The notes under the pieces: model-generated
Told to the model about the DNA's origin: nothing
The model's database searches: none
Seen by the model: only the letters and a program-made list of their open reading frames with translations
Translations under genes and position numbers: made by a program
Source: an uncultured Methanolobus sp.
Lineage (GTDB): Archaea > Halobacteriota > Methanosarcinia > Methanosarcinales > Methanosarcinaceae
NCBI RefSeq assembly: GCF_963667555.1
Contig: NZ_OY763421.1
Location: 575,562 to 639,561, forward strand
DNA: 64,000 nt
Reading direction: 5' to 3'
Shown here: piece after piece, positions 34,704 through 45,205 of the stretch
Layout of the letters: each line of letters begins with the position of its first letter
How positions within the stretch are numbered: position 1 is the first letter of the stretch

Positions 34704-37700
34704 ATGAGATTAAAAAGAGCTTACATTATTACAGCATTATTCATGTATGCATTACTTATATGTGCAGGAACAGCTTCAGCAGCAACATACTCCGGCGGCA
34801 GCGGTATTGAAGGAGATCCGTATCTGCTTTCAACTGACAGTGATATTGACACACTGTCAGCAACTTCTGCAGACTGGGATAAATACTTCATGATGACGCA
34901 GAACATCACACTTGTAGGCAATCACACGCCGATTGCTTTTGGGATGGATTTCACAGGTGACTTCGATGGAAACGGATTTGCAGTAAAGAACGTGACCATT
35001 TATAGAACCATGGTCAATACAGGATTTTTTAGCTCTACACGTAATGGCATCATTCATGACCTTGGAATAGAGACAAGTTCAGATGGTATTGTTTCAACAG
35101 TGGCCGTTGTTGGAGCTCTGGTAGGGGAGCATTATGGTACTGTGAACAACTGTTATGCCACAGGCAATGTTACGTGCTCTGGTGATGACGTCGGTGTTCT
35201 TGTCGGCGTAAATTACGGAACTATTAGTAACAGTCATGCCACTGGTAATGTCACCGGTGATTATTATGTCGGTGGTCTTGCAGGAGATAATGTCAATCCC
35301 GGCACTGTCAGCAACAGTTTTACCAATTGTACTGTTATCGGTTCAGTATATGTCGGTGGTCTTGTTGGTGGAAATAGCCACACGGTAAGCAATTGTTATG
35401 CTACAGGCCTTACCTCCGGTACAGCTACTCTAGGCGGTCTTATTGGCAGTAATACCGGCACTGTAACCAACAGTTATGCTGCTGGTAATGCTTCAGGTAA
35501 TGTAAATATAGGAGGTCTTGTAGGGAGTAATTTCGGTACTCTGACCAACAGTTTTGCCACAGGTGATGCTGTTCATGGTGGTCTTATTGGCAGTAATAGC
35601 GGTACTGTAACCAACAGTTATTATTCCGGCAGCCCAAACAATGGAATTGGTACTTCCAGTTCTTATTCAAACTTCACAAGTTTTGCATTCGTTTCAGGAA
35701 CTCTGGGCCTTAACTGGAACGGAAGTGGTGACGTGATCACAACAGAAAATGACTCAAGTTTCATATGGAGAATAGATGATGGTTCCAGTCTTCCATACTT
35801 ACAGGATTATGTGCCGGAAAGCGCCCCAAGCACCTTCTATGTCGGCAGTGGCTCCGGTAATTCAAGTATCACAGCAGTGCTTGCAAATGTAAGCAGTGGT
35901 GACACGATTATTGTACCTGATGGAACTTACATTGAAAATGTAGACGTTACTGTAGATGACATAATAATACGTTCACAGAATGGTTCTGCAAGCACAACCA
36001 TTCAGGCAGATTCAAGCAGTGACCACGTATTTTATGTGACTGCTGATAATGTAACTATAAGTGGTTTCAATATTACTGGTTCATCATCTTCAAGTAAGGC
36101 TGGTATTTACCTGAACTCTGCAGACAATTGTACCATTGCAAATAACACACTGACAGGAAACGTTTATGGAATCCACCTTTCATCTTCCAGTAACAATTTA
36201 CTGACAAACAATACAGCAATTAGCAATTCTGAAATTGGAATTAAACTGGATTCTTCAAACAACTACAATACTCTCTCAGATAACACAGTAAGTGATAATC
36301 CTATGTATGGAATCCATCTGTCTTCATCAAGTAACAATTCACTGATAGATAATACTATTAGTGATAATACAGGAGGAGATGGTATTTATCTGGAGTCTGC
36401 AAGTAGTAACAATAATCTTACTAACAATATCGGAAATGGTAATGGTCGCTGTATCTACATACTCGAGTCCGACTTTAATACTCTTACAGGTAATAATTTC
36501 AGCGAGAGTAGTTATGGATTTTCTATGCGTTATGCAAACAACACTGTACTTACAAATAATATTGCCAATGATAATAGTCTTGATGGTATTTCCATAGTTG
36601 CTTCATATAACTGCGTACTGACGAACAACAGTGCCATTAACAATTCCAACTATGGTATCTATTTGACTGGTGATAATAATACATTTGCAGGAAATAATGC
36701 AAGTTACAATACTAAAAGTGGTATGTATGTCCGTTATTCAGACTATGATACTCTGACAAACAATACAGTCTGTAACAATGATGAGTATGGTATCAATATT
36801 CAATATATGAACCACAGCACTATGTCAGGCAACATTATTGTCGGAAGCACTTACACCGGATATAACATTCTATCTTCTGTCAATTGTACTTTTACAAATG
36901 AACAGTTGTATGATAACGGTGGCACTGAAGTTTCCAGCCCTGAACAATTTTCATTGTTCTCATCTCCGAACAATTCCATAGATTCTATGATCCTGAATGA
37001 AGGGATGGCAGAACTGAGTTTCACTTCTAATGCTTCAACGGTTGGAATTAATGTCATAAACTCTTTTGATGTCCAGGCCACTGGAAAAGACAATATCACA
37101 AAGAATTACAAGATATATGCGTATGGAACCATAAATGCGGAATTCTCTTACAATGACACGGGCATGAATTCATCCACTGAGGATGAAATAAAATTGCTTG
37201 GACTGGCTGAGTCTTCCTTTGAATGGGTCGAAGTAGCAAATGCTACCCTTGACACAGGCAACAATACGGTATCAGCAAACCTTACATACCCTGGTTATTA
37301 TGCCCTGTTCATAAATGGCACTACATCAGGTGGGGATGATCCAGGTGATGATTCATCCAGCAGTACTACCACAACCAGCAGCAGTTCCTCATCAGGCACA
37401 CGTACATCGGTCAGCCCAGGACAGGATCCTTCAATAGTAACAAGCACTGCTACATCCGTAAAGCGTATCATTTCCGGTTCAGAGATCGACTATGATTTCT
37501 CAGATAGCGGTACTCCGGTTCTTGGAGTAAGTTTTGATGCAAAGGACGATGGAGGTCTTGTTGTAGCTAAAGTTGAGATCCTTTCAGAAACACCTTCCGG
37601 AGTATCTCATCATTCAAGTAAGGCTTACCAGACAATGAGCATCAATGTAGGAAGTGAAGGTACTGTTTCCTCAGACAATGCAGACAACATCCAGATCCGC

Positions 37701-38051
37701 TTCAAGGTAAGCAAAGAGTGGATAGAAGATAACGGCATAGATATTTCCACGATCCGTATGACCAGATATCATGATGACCAGTGGAATGATCTTCCAACAT
37801 ATCAGGAAAGTGAAGATAATAAGTACATCTACTTCTACGCTGAAACACCGGGATTCTCTATCTTTGAAGTTGTCGGAGATGAGGTTTCTGAAACCTCAGA
37901 ACTGGTTCCAGCCTCTGCACCGGTTACTGAAGAAGCTGAAGAACCAGTAGCTGAAGATGAAACAGCAAGCACTCCTGGATTCACTGCAATTGCAGGAGTT
38001 GTGTTTGTTTCACTTGCTTTCCTTGTAAACAGGAAACAGAAGTCTGAATAA
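34704..38051 (+). CDS. Surface protein 3 (GLUG repeats, beta-helix, PGF-CTERM)
   Basis: A 1115-residue protein from ATG 34704 after GAGGT; the in-frame GTG at 34689 precedes the ribosome site. The signal peptide is residues 1-27. Residues 27-370 begin with the module YSGGSG..GDPYLLSTDSD and then carry GLUG-type repeats (VGGLVG, NSYA, ATGNVTG). Residues 377-765 are beta-helix turns, followed by a beta domain, a Ser/Thr-rich linker, a PGF-pre-PGF domain (about 897-1062) and a PGF-CTERM tail ending NRKQKSE. Membrane-anchored surface protein. Linker length and N-terminal modules differ from proteins 1 and 2. Confidence 0.87.
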   Translation: MRLKRAYIITALFMYALLICAGTASAATYSGGSGIEGDPYLLSTDSDIDTLSATSADWDKYFMMTQNITLVGNHTPIAFGMDFTGDFDGNGFAVKNVTIYRTMVNTGFFSSTRNGIIHDLGIETSSDGIVSTVAVVGALVGEHYGTVNNCYATGNVTCSGDDVGVLVGVNYGTISNSHATGNVTGDYYVGGLAGDNVNPGTVSNSFTNCTVIGSVYVGGLVGGNSHTVSNCYATGLTSGTATLGGLIGSNTGTVTNSYAAGNASGNVNIGGLVGSNFGTLTNSFATGDAVHGGLIGSNSGTVTNSYYSGSPNNGIGTSSSYSNFTSFAFVSGTLGLNWNGSGDVITTENDSSFIWRIDDGSSLPYLQDYVPESAPSTFYVGSGSGNSSITAVLANVSSGDTIIVPDGTYIENVDVTVDDIIIRSQNGSASTTIQADSSSDHVFYVTADNVTISGFNITGSSSSSKAGIYLNSADNCTIANNTLTGNVYGIHLSSSSNNLLTNNTAISNSEIGIKLDSSNNYNTLSDNTVSDNPMYGIHLSSSSNNSLIDNTISDNTGGDGIYLESASSNNNLTNNIGNGNGRCIYILESDFNTLTGNNFSESSYGFSMRYANNTVLTNNIANDNSLDGISIVASYNCVLTNNSAINNSNYGIYLTGDNNTFAGNNASYNTKSGMYVRYSDYDTLTNNTVCNNDEYGINIQYMNHSTMSGNIIVGSTYTGYNILSSVNCTFTNEQLYDNGGTEVSSPEQFSLFSSPNNSIDSMILNEGMAELSFTSNASTVGINVINSFDVQATGKDNITKNYKIYAYGTINAEFSYNDTGMNSSTEDEIKLLGLAESSFEWVEVANATLDTGNNTVSANLTYPGYYALFINGTTSGGDDPGDDSSSSTTTTSSSSSSGTRTSVSPGQDPSIVTSTATSVKRIISGSEIDYDFSDSGTPVLGVSFDAKDDGGLVVAKVEILSETPSGVSHHSSKAYQTMSINVGSEGTVSSDNADNIQIRFKVSKEWIEDNGIDISTIRMTRYHDDQWNDLPTYQESEDNKYIYFYAETPGFSIFEVVGDEVSETSELVPASAPVTEEAEEPVAEDETASTPGFTAIAGVVFVSLAFLVNRKQKSE

Positions 38052-38061
38052 AAATAAGAAA

Positions 38062-38098
38062 GGGCAGTTTTACTGCTCTTATCCTTTTCTTTTTTCTT
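38062..38098 (+). terminator. Hairpin with T-rich tail
   Basis: GGGCAGT (38062-38068) pairs with ACTGCTC (38072-38078), followed by a T-rich tract. Confidence 0.55.
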
Positions 38099-38149
38099 TG
38101 ACATATAATTTGATTCTTCTTGAATCTACAAGCTATTTGAATTGTTCAC

Positions 38150-38169
38150 ACTGTAAAACATTATACAGT
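38150..38169. promoter_or_regulatory. Operator-like palindrome before surface protein 4
   Basis: ACTGTA-N8-TACAGT, perfect six-base arms, about 90 bases before the start codon and upstream of TATA-like sequence. Confidence 0.45.
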
Positions 38170-38259
38170 TCAAAACATTCATATAGTATATTCTGTATAT
38201 AAATTAAAATCAAATTATATATTTCCATCAATTTTTACATTTAACAACGAGGGCGTATT

Positions 38260-41200
38260 ATGGCAGGATTACAGAAAATACACATTATTTTAGCTTTATT
38301 CATGTGCATACTATTAAGCACAGGTACAGTTTCAGCAGCAACATACTCCGGTGGTAGCGGTACGAGTGATGATCCGTATCTACTTTCAAATGACAGTGAT
38401 ATTGACACACTGTCAACAACGTCTGATGACTGGGGCAGTTACTTCAAACTAACACAGGACATCGCACTTGTGGGCAACCACACTCCAATTGGTAATTCTG
38501 GTACTCAATTCACAGGTGACTTTGACGGAGACGGGTATTCAATAACTAACCTGACGGTTTATCAGACCACAGACCATGCCGGATTCTTTGGTAAAATAGA
38601 TGCAGGTGCTAACATCCACGATATAGGAATAGAATCAAGCTCAAATGGTGTTGTTTCAACAGGGTGGTATGTCGGCGGTCTTGTCGGGCAAGTTTACAAC
38701 GGCTCTGTTAGCAATTCTTCTGCCACTGGCATTGTCACTGGTTATAATAATGTAGGTGGTCTTATTGGGCAGTTCGTAACTAGTGGTTCTGTTAGTAACT
38801 GTTCTGCCAATGTTACTGTCACTGGTTATAATAATGTCGGCGGTCTTGTCGGAACAACTACAGGCTTAATCAGCAACAGTTTTGCCACTGGTAATGTCAC
38901 TGGTTCTGGTCTGAGTGTCGGAGGTCTTGTTGGTGCTCAATTGGGCAGTGCTGTTATCAACTGTTTTGCTACTGGTACTGCAGATGGTGATTCGTATGTT
39001 GGCGGTCTTGTTGGTCGTAATACCAGTACTGTAACCAACAGTTATTATTCCGGCAGTCCAGACAATAGTATTGGTACTCCTACTTCCTATGACAACTTCA
39101 CCAGTTTTGCCTTCGTTTCAGGAGCTTCAGGTCTTAACTGGAATGCTGGTGGTACACAGGACGTAATCACAACAGAAGCCAATTCCAGTTTCATCTGGAA
39201 AATAGAGGATGGTTCAACTCTTCCATACTTCCAGTATCAGTATGTTCCTTACTCAGGAGGTAGTGGTACAGTCGATGACCCTTACCTTCTTTCAACTGAC
39301 AGCGACATTGACACACTGTCAGCAACTCCTGCTTACTGGAACAGTTACTTCCGGTTGACACAGAACATCACACTTGCAGGAAATCACACCCCAATTGGTA
39401 AAACTTCACCTTACTTCACAGGTGACTTTGACGGAAACGGATATGCAATACAAAATATGACTGTATATAGTAGCGGTTTTGTCGGATTCTTCGGTTTCAT
39501 ATCTGCTAGCGGTAACATCCATGAACTTGGAGTAGAGGCAAGCTCAGACGGTGTTATTTCAACATCAGGTAATTATGCTGGTGTTCTTGCCGGAGCGAAT
39601 ACAGGCACGGTTAGTGACTGTTCTGCCACAGGCAATGTCACCAGTTCTGGCGATATTGTCGGTGGTCTTGTAGGAACGAATGAAAATCCCGGCAGTATAA
39701 ACACCTGTTCTGCCACAGGCAATGTCACCAGTTCTGGAGGTTATGTCGGTGGTCTTGTTGGCTTTAATGCTGTTACTATAAGCAACTGTTATGCCACAGG
39801 CACTGCAACTGGTTCATCGCATGTCGGTGGTCTTGTAGGATCGAATGAAGGTACCGGTAGTATAAACAACTGTTCTGCCACAGGCAATGTCACCAGTTCA
39901 GGTGATTATGTCGGTGGTCTTGTTGGCCATAATGCTGTTACTATAAGTAACTGTTATGCCACTGGTACTATCACTCAAGATATAATGGGAGAAAATATGT
40001 ATGCGGGCGGTCTTGCCGCTTATAATTCTGGTACTATTGGCAACAGTTATGCCACTGGCAATGTCACTGGAGGATATGGGGTTGGTGGTTTTATAGGCTG
40101 TGCATATGGAGGTACTGTAACCAACTCATTTGCCACAGGTTCTACTACAGCCGCCTTTGGTCAGGGCGGTGCTTTTGTAGGTTATGACAATGATGGTACT
40201 ATGAACAACTGTTATAATTCCGGCAGTCCAGAGGAAACTATTACTGGTCTTACTTCTACTTCCTATTCCAATTTCATGGATTTCGCCTTCGTTTCAGGAG
40301 CAACAGGCCTTAACTGGAATGAAAACGGTGACGTGATCACAACAGAAGCAGATTCAAGTTTCATCTGGAGAATAGATGATGGTTCCAGTCTTCCATACTT
40401 ACAGGACCAGGATGCAGTGGATACTCCATACTCCAGCGGTAGTGGTACAGTTGATGATCCGTACCTGCTTTCAACTGACAGCGACATTGATGAACTTTCA
40501 GCAACTCCTGCTAACTGGAGCAGTTACTTCCAACTGACACAGGATATCACACTTGTGGGTAATCACACTCCGATTGGCAGTTTAAGTACACAGTTCACAG
40601 GTGATTTTGACGGAAATGGATATTCAATAACTAACCTGACCGTTTATCAGACCACTGATCGTGTTGGATTCTTTGGATATGCAGGTTCCGCTTCTAACAT
40701 CCATGATCTTGAAATTGTGACAAGCTCAGAAGGTGTTGTTTCAACAGGAAACAATGTTGGAGCTCTTATCGGGGTAACTGTCGGTACTGTAAACAACTGT
40801 TCTGTCACCGGTAATGTTGCTGGTGCTTCTTACATTGGTGGTCTGGCAGGTTACAGCGATGCTGCAATAAGTAATAGTTATGCAGCAGTTGATGTAACTG
40901 GCAGCAGTAATTATGTTGGTGGTCTTGTCGGAAGAAATAACGGTGTAAGCGGAAACGTGACTAACTGTTATACTACGGGCAATGCCACAGGTGCCAATAT
41001 TGTGGGCTGTCTTGTCGGGTTTAATGGAGGCACAGTGACAAGCAGTTTTGCCACCGGTACTGCTGCTGCCGATGGTTCTACCGTTGGTGGTCTGATAGGA
41101 GATAATACCTGGGGTACAACATCCAACAATTGGTACTCCGGCAGTCCGGCTGATAGTTCCGCTACATCTAATACTGCATCTGCCTTCATGGATTTCTCTT

Positions 41201-44200
41201 TCGTATCAGGAGCAACAGGCCTTAACTGGAATGGAAGTGGAAACATTATCACAACAGAAAATGATTCAAGTTTCATCTGGAGAATAACAGATGCTTATAC
41301 TCTTCCATATTTCCAGTATCAGAATGTTCCATACTCCAGTGGTAGCGGTACAGCTGATGATCCATATCTGCTTTCAACCGACAGCGACATTGACACACTG
41401 TCAGCAACTTCTGCCGACTGGGATAAATACTTCCTGCTGACACAGAACATCACACTTGCAGGAAATCACACTCCTATCGGTAATTCCGGTACTCAGTTCA
41501 CAGGTGACTTTGACGGAAATGGATATTCAATAACTAACCTGACCGTTTATCAGACTACTAACTATGCTGGTCTCTTTGGTTATACTAATACCGGTGCAAA
41601 TATCCATGATCTTGGAGTAGAAACAAGCTCAGAAGGTGTTGTTTCAACAGCATCTTATGTAGGAGGTATTTTAGGAGAAAATGGCGGTAATGGCATAGTT
41701 AACAACTGTTCAGTAACAGGTAATGTCAGTGGTTCTCAGTATGTCGGTGGTCTTGTAGGTGAAAACAGTGGAGGTGCTACTGTGACCAACTGTTTTGTCA
41801 CCTGTAATGTTAGCGGCTCTTCTAACTATATCGGTGGTCTTGCAGGTTATAATCGTAGAACTGTCAGCAACTGTTCTGCCAATAGTACCGTTACTGGCTT
41901 AACTGAAGTTGGTGGTCTTATCGGCGAAAGTAACGCTGCTGTTCTCAACTGTTATGCTAATGGTGATGTCACCGCTTCTGGTAATAATGCCGGTGGTCTT
42001 GTAGGGAAGAATTGGGATCAGATCACCAACTGTTATGCCACTGGTAATGTTAGTGGTTCTCAGTATGTCGGTGGTCTTGTAGGTTTTAATCTCTGGTATA
42101 TTGACAATAGTTTTGCCACAGGCACTGCCACAGGTTCATTGCGTGTCGGTGGTCTTGCAGGGGATAATGATGGTGGCACTGTGACCAGAGGTTTTTATTC
42201 AGGCACACCGGTTAATGGTATAGGTAGTTCTACTTCCTATTCTAACTTCATGAGTTTCACCTATGTTTCAGGACCGACAGGTCTGAACTGGAATGTCGGC
42301 GGTACACAGGATGTGATCACAACAGAAGACGATCCAAACTATGTATGGAAAATAATAGATGGATATACTCTTCCATACCATCAGTATCAGGAAGACCCCA
42401 TTTCATTTGCTATACCGGGAACACCTGAAAATTTCACAAACACAACCGGTAATTTCTGGGTGAACCATAGCTGGAATGCAGGTGCAGGAGATCTGACCGA
42501 TTCCTACAATGTGAGTTATGGAGAAAGCTGGCTGAACGGAACAACAAACACTTATTTCAATCATACCGGACTCTCAGCTCACGCATGGTCCAACATAACA
42601 GTCTATGCATACAATGCCACAGACTCCATACTTTCAGATGGTGTCAGTGACAATGTCCAGGTCCCGAACAACGAGATAGGTATTCTCAATGTAAGCAACA
42701 TTACAGGCAGTGAAGGCGACACTATCACCTTTGATATCAACTTCACAGATGTCGATGGCGATACTCCGACATTTAATTGTAACCAGAGTTCACTGCTTGA
42801 TAACTTCAACACCAGCACAGGTGTTGGCTCATGGGACATTGGATTCAGTGATGCAGGAACCTACTCTGTTGAATTCAATGTAAGTGACGGATACGGTTCA
42901 GTTGATTCTCAGGTAATGACAATTACTGTATCAGACGCATCAACGATCTATGTTGGAAGTGGTCAGGATGATGACTTTACAACAATTCAGGCTGCAATTA
43001 ATGATGCAAGCCAGGGAGATACTATCATTGTAGGTGATGGAACTTACAATGAGAATGTTGTTGTTAACAAGAGTGTTACACTTCGTTCAGAGAACGGTGC
43101 AGCAAGCACTAATGTAAATGCAAGCGATTCATCAGAACACGCATTTAATGTAACAGTAAATAATGTGACAATAGATGGTTTCAACGTAACAGGTGTAACT
43201 GACTTTGAAATGGCCGGTATTTACCTTGGTTATTCAAATAACAGTATAGTAACAAACAATATTGTTAATGACAATAGCTTCGGTATTGTTCTTGATCATT
43301 CAGAAAACAATACATTAAGCAACAACATTGCTAATGACAATAGTTACTGTGGTCTTTATTTGTATTATTCAAGTCACAATACATTAGATGATAACGATAT
43401 TTACAATAATGAATATGGAATTCGTCTGTACACCTCAAGTGACTACAATACCCTGACAGATAATGATGCAATGAACAATACTTACGGAATGTATTTTAGT
43501 TCATCAGACAACAATACGCTGACAGGTAATACTGCCAGTTACAATGATCGGTACGGGATGTATTTCAGTTCATCAGATAACAATACCCTGACAGACAATG
43601 TTGCCAGTTACAACATCTATAATATTGAACCAGCTTCAATATCTCTCGATTCCGTGATAGAACCAATGGATATTGAAAGTACAGCTGCTACGGGTATCTA
43701 TCTCGTTTACTCTGACAACAATGTTCTGACAGGTAACGTTGCCAATTATAATGAAGGCGGCAGTTTGGTCATGTACTCTATCAATCCAAATGCAATTTCT
43801 CCAAATTCGGAGGCTGCTTCCATTTATTCCTGTGGATTCTCTCTCTATAATTCGGATAATACCACCCTGACAGGTAATACTGCAATAGGAAACGAGGAAT
43901 ATGCCTTCTATTCCAGGTCATCTTCGAATTGTACTGTTGATAATCTGGAGACAGATACCGGTTCCATGGAACTTTCCTTTGTACCGACCTATGAAACTGC
44001 AATAAGAAGCAACGAAACAATCTCCACTGTTCCTTCAGGTAAAGCAAATGTAAATGGCTATCTGGATATTGGTTTCGTTGAAGATCTGAATATGACTATC
44101 TTCTATGACGATTCAGGTATGAGCAGTTCTATTGAATCATCAATATCCCTTTATGAACTGGATGGTAATGAATGGGTTATCGTTCCGAATGCAACACTGA

Positions 44201-44997
44201 ACACATCAGGTAATTTTGTATCTGTAGATCTTGAATCTGGTATCCATATTGAAGTTGCTTCAATTGAGGAATACACAACTACATACGGACTCTTCAGGAC
44301 TGTTCCAAGTTCCAGCAGCAGTTCAAGCAGTTCAGGAACCCGTGCATCGGTCAGTCAGGGACAGGATCCAACTATCGTATCACAGTCTGCTTCATCTGTC
44401 AAGCGTGTAACCGGTGGCTCTGAAGTTGAATATGATTTCTCCGATAGTGGAACTCCTGTTCTTGGAGTAAGCTTTGAAGCAAAGACTGATGAAGGTCTGG
44501 TAGTCGCCAAGGTTCAGGTGCTTTCCGGCAATCCGGAAGGAGTTCCATCTCCAGCAGGAAAGTCATACCAGATGCTGAGCATCGATGTTGGAAGTGAAGG
44601 AACTATTTCCTCAGGTAGCAGTGCAGACAACATCCAGATCCGCTTCAAGGTGAGCAAACAGTGGATAGAGGAAAATAACATTGATATTTCCACAATTCGC
44701 ATGACGAGATTCCATGGTGAACAGTGGAATGATCTTCCAACATACCAGGAAAGAGAAGAAGACGGTTACATCTACTTCTACGCTGAGACTCCGGGATTCT
44801 CAGTCTTCAATGTTGTAGGTGATGAGATTGGCAGTACTCCTGCAGAAACAGTTGAAACATCAACATCAGTGACTGAGGAAGTTGAGGAACCAGTAGAGGA
44901 AGACGAAACACCTGACACTCCGGGATTCACTGTTCTTGCAGGAATCGTGTTTGTTTCACTTGCTTTCCTTGTGAATAGGAAAATGAAGTCCGAATAA
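38260..44997 (+). CDS. Surface protein 4 (four GLUG modules, FN3-like, beta-helix, PGF-CTERM)
   Basis: A 2245-residue protein, the largest of the array, starting at ATG 38260 after GAGGG. After a signal peptide it has four tandem GLUG modules starting near residues 26, 330, 723 and 1024, each opening with YS-G-GSGT-DDPYLLS and a TGDFDG-GYSI strand. Residues 1385-1460 resemble a fibronectin type III domain and 1470-1560 a cadherin-like domain (DVDGDTPTF). Residues 1563-1930 are beta-helix turns. PGF-pre-PGF (about 2027-2190) and the PGF-CTERM tail (TPGFTVLAG ... RKMKSE) end the protein. It is probably a glycosylated adhesin or S-layer-associated protein. Expansion within the gene by module duplication is evident. 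Confidence 0.87.
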   Translation: MAGLQKIHIILALFMCILLSTGTVSAATYSGGSGTSDDPYLLSNDSDIDTLSTTSDDWGSYFKLTQDIALVGNHTPIGNSGTQFTGDFDGDGYSITNLTVYQTTDHAGFFGKIDAGANIHDIGIESSSNGVVSTGWYVGGLVGQVYNGSVSNSSATGIVTGYNNVGGLIGQFVTSGSVSNCSANVTVTGYNNVGGLVGTTTGLISNSFATGNVTGSGLSVGGLVGAQLGSAVINCFATGTADGDSYVGGLVGRNTSTVTNSYYSGSPDNSIGTPTSYDNFTSFAFVSGASGLNWNAGGTQDVITTEANSSFIWKIEDGSTLPYFQYQYVPYSGGSGTVDDPYLLSTDSDIDTLSATPAYWNSYFRLTQNITLAGNHTPIGKTSPYFTGDFDGNGYAIQNMTVYSSGFVGFFGFISASGNIHELGVEASSDGVISTSGNYAGVLAGANTGTVSDCSATGNVTSSGDIVGGLVGTNENPGSINTCSATGNVTSSGGYVGGLVGFNAVTISNCYATGTATGSSHVGGLVGSNEGTGSINNCSATGNVTSSGDYVGGLVGHNAVTISNCYATGTITQDIMGENMYAGGLAAYNSGTIGNSYATGNVTGGYGVGGFIGCAYGGTVTNSFATGSTTAAFGQGGAFVGYDNDGTMNNCYNSGSPEETITGLTSTSYSNFMDFAFVSGATGLNWNENGDVITTEADSSFIWRIDDGSSLPYLQDQDAVDTPYSSGSGTVDDPYLLSTDSDIDELSATPANWSSYFQLTQDITLVGNHTPIGSLSTQFTGDFDGNGYSITNLTVYQTTDRVGFFGYAGSASNIHDLEIVTSSEGVVSTGNNVGALIGVTVGTVNNCSVTGNVAGASYIGGLAGYSDAAISNSYAAVDVTGSSNYVGGLVGRNNGVSGNVTNCYTTGNATGANIVGCLVGFNGGTVTSSFATGTAAADGSTVGGLIGDNTWGTTSNNWYSGSPADSSATSNTASAFMDFSFVSGATGLNWNGSGNIITTENDSSFIWRITDAYTLPYFQYQNVPYSSGSGTADDPYLLSTDSDIDTLSATSADWDKYFLLTQNITLAGNHTPIGNSGTQFTGDFDGNGYSITNLTVYQTTNYAGLFGYTNTGANIHDLGVETSSEGVVSTASYVGGILGENGGNGIVNNCSVTGNVSGSQYVGGLVGENSGGATVTNCFVTCNVSGSSNYIGGLAGYNRRTVSNCSANSTVTGLTEVGGLIGESNAAVLNCYANGDVTASGNNAGGLVGKNWDQITNCYATGNVSGSQYVGGLVGFNLWYIDNSFATGTATGSLRVGGLAGDNDGGTVTRGFYSGTPVNGIGSSTSYSNFMSFTYVSGPTGLNWNVGGTQDVITTEDDPNYVWKIIDGYTLPYHQYQEDPISFAIPGTPENFTNTTGNFWVNHSWNAGAGDLTDSYNVSYGESWLNGTTNTYFNHTGLSAHAWSNITVYAYNATDSILSDGVSDNVQVPNNEIGILNVSNITGSEGDTITFDINFTDVDGDTPTFNCNQSSLLDNFNTSTGVGSWDIGFSDAGTYSVEFNVSDGYGSVDSQVMTITVSDASTIYVGSGQDDDFTTIQAAINDASQGDTIIVGDGTYNENVVVNKSVTLRSENGAASTNVNASDSSEHAFNVTVNNVTIDGFNVTGVTDFEMAGIYLGYSNNSIVTNNIVNDNSFGIVLDHSENNTLSNNIANDNSYCGLYLYYSSHNTLDDNDIYNNEYGIRLYTSSDYNTLTDNDAMNNTYGMYFSSSDNNTLTGNTASYNDRYGMYFSSSDNNTLTDNVASYNIYNIEPASISLDSVIEPMDIESTAATGIYLVYSDNNVLTGNVANYNEGGSLVMYSINPNAISPNSEAASIYSCGFSLYNSDNTTLTGNTAIGNEEYAFYSRSSSNCTVDNLETDTGSMELSFVPTYETAIRSNETISTVPSGKANVNGYLDIGFVEDLNMTIFYDDSGMSSSIESSISLYELDGNEWVIVPNATLNTSGNFVSVDLESGIHIEVASIEEYTTTYGLFRTVPSSSSSSSSSGTRASVSQGQDPTIVSQSASSVKRVTGGSEVEYDFSDSGTPVLGVSFEAKTDEGLVVAKVQVLSGNPEGVPSPAGKSYQMLSIDVGSEGTISSGSSADNIQIRFKVSKQWIEENNIDISTIRMTRFHGEQWNDLPTYQEREEDGYIYFYAETPGFSVFNVVGDEIGSTPAETVETSTSVTEEVEEPVEEDETPDTPGFTVLAGIVFVSLAFLVNRKMKSE

Positions 44998-45007
44998 AAA
45001 TAAGAAA

Positions 45008-45046
45008 GGGCAGTTTTACTGCTCTTATCCTTTTCTTTTTTCTTTG
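45008..45046 (+). terminator. Hairpin with T-rich tail
   Basis: GGGCAGT (45008-45014) pairs with ACTGCTC (45018-45024), then a T-rich tract; identical to the terminator after surface protein 3. Confidence 0.55.
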
Positions 45047-45095
45047 ACATATAATTTGATTCTTCTTGAATCTACAAGCTATTTGAATTGTTCAC

Positions 45096-45115
45096 ACTGT
45101 AAAACATTATACAGT
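45096..45115. promoter_or_regulatory. Operator-like palindrome before surface protein 5
   Basis: ACTGTA-N8-TACAGT, identical to the one at 38150-38169. Confidence 0.45.
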
Positions 45116-45205
45116 TCAAAACCTTCATATAGTATATTCTATATATAAATTAAAATCAAATTATATATTTCTATTAATTTTTACATTTAATAACGAGGGT
45201 GCATT

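Larger units (their letters stand above)
38044..38365 (+). repeat. Duplicated intergenic block, copy 1
   Basis: The end of surface gene 3, the spacer, the promoter and the first ~100 bases of gene 4 are nearly identical to 44990-45311. The offset is 6946 bases throughout, with both spacers 208 bases, so there is no net indel. Confidence 0.9.
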
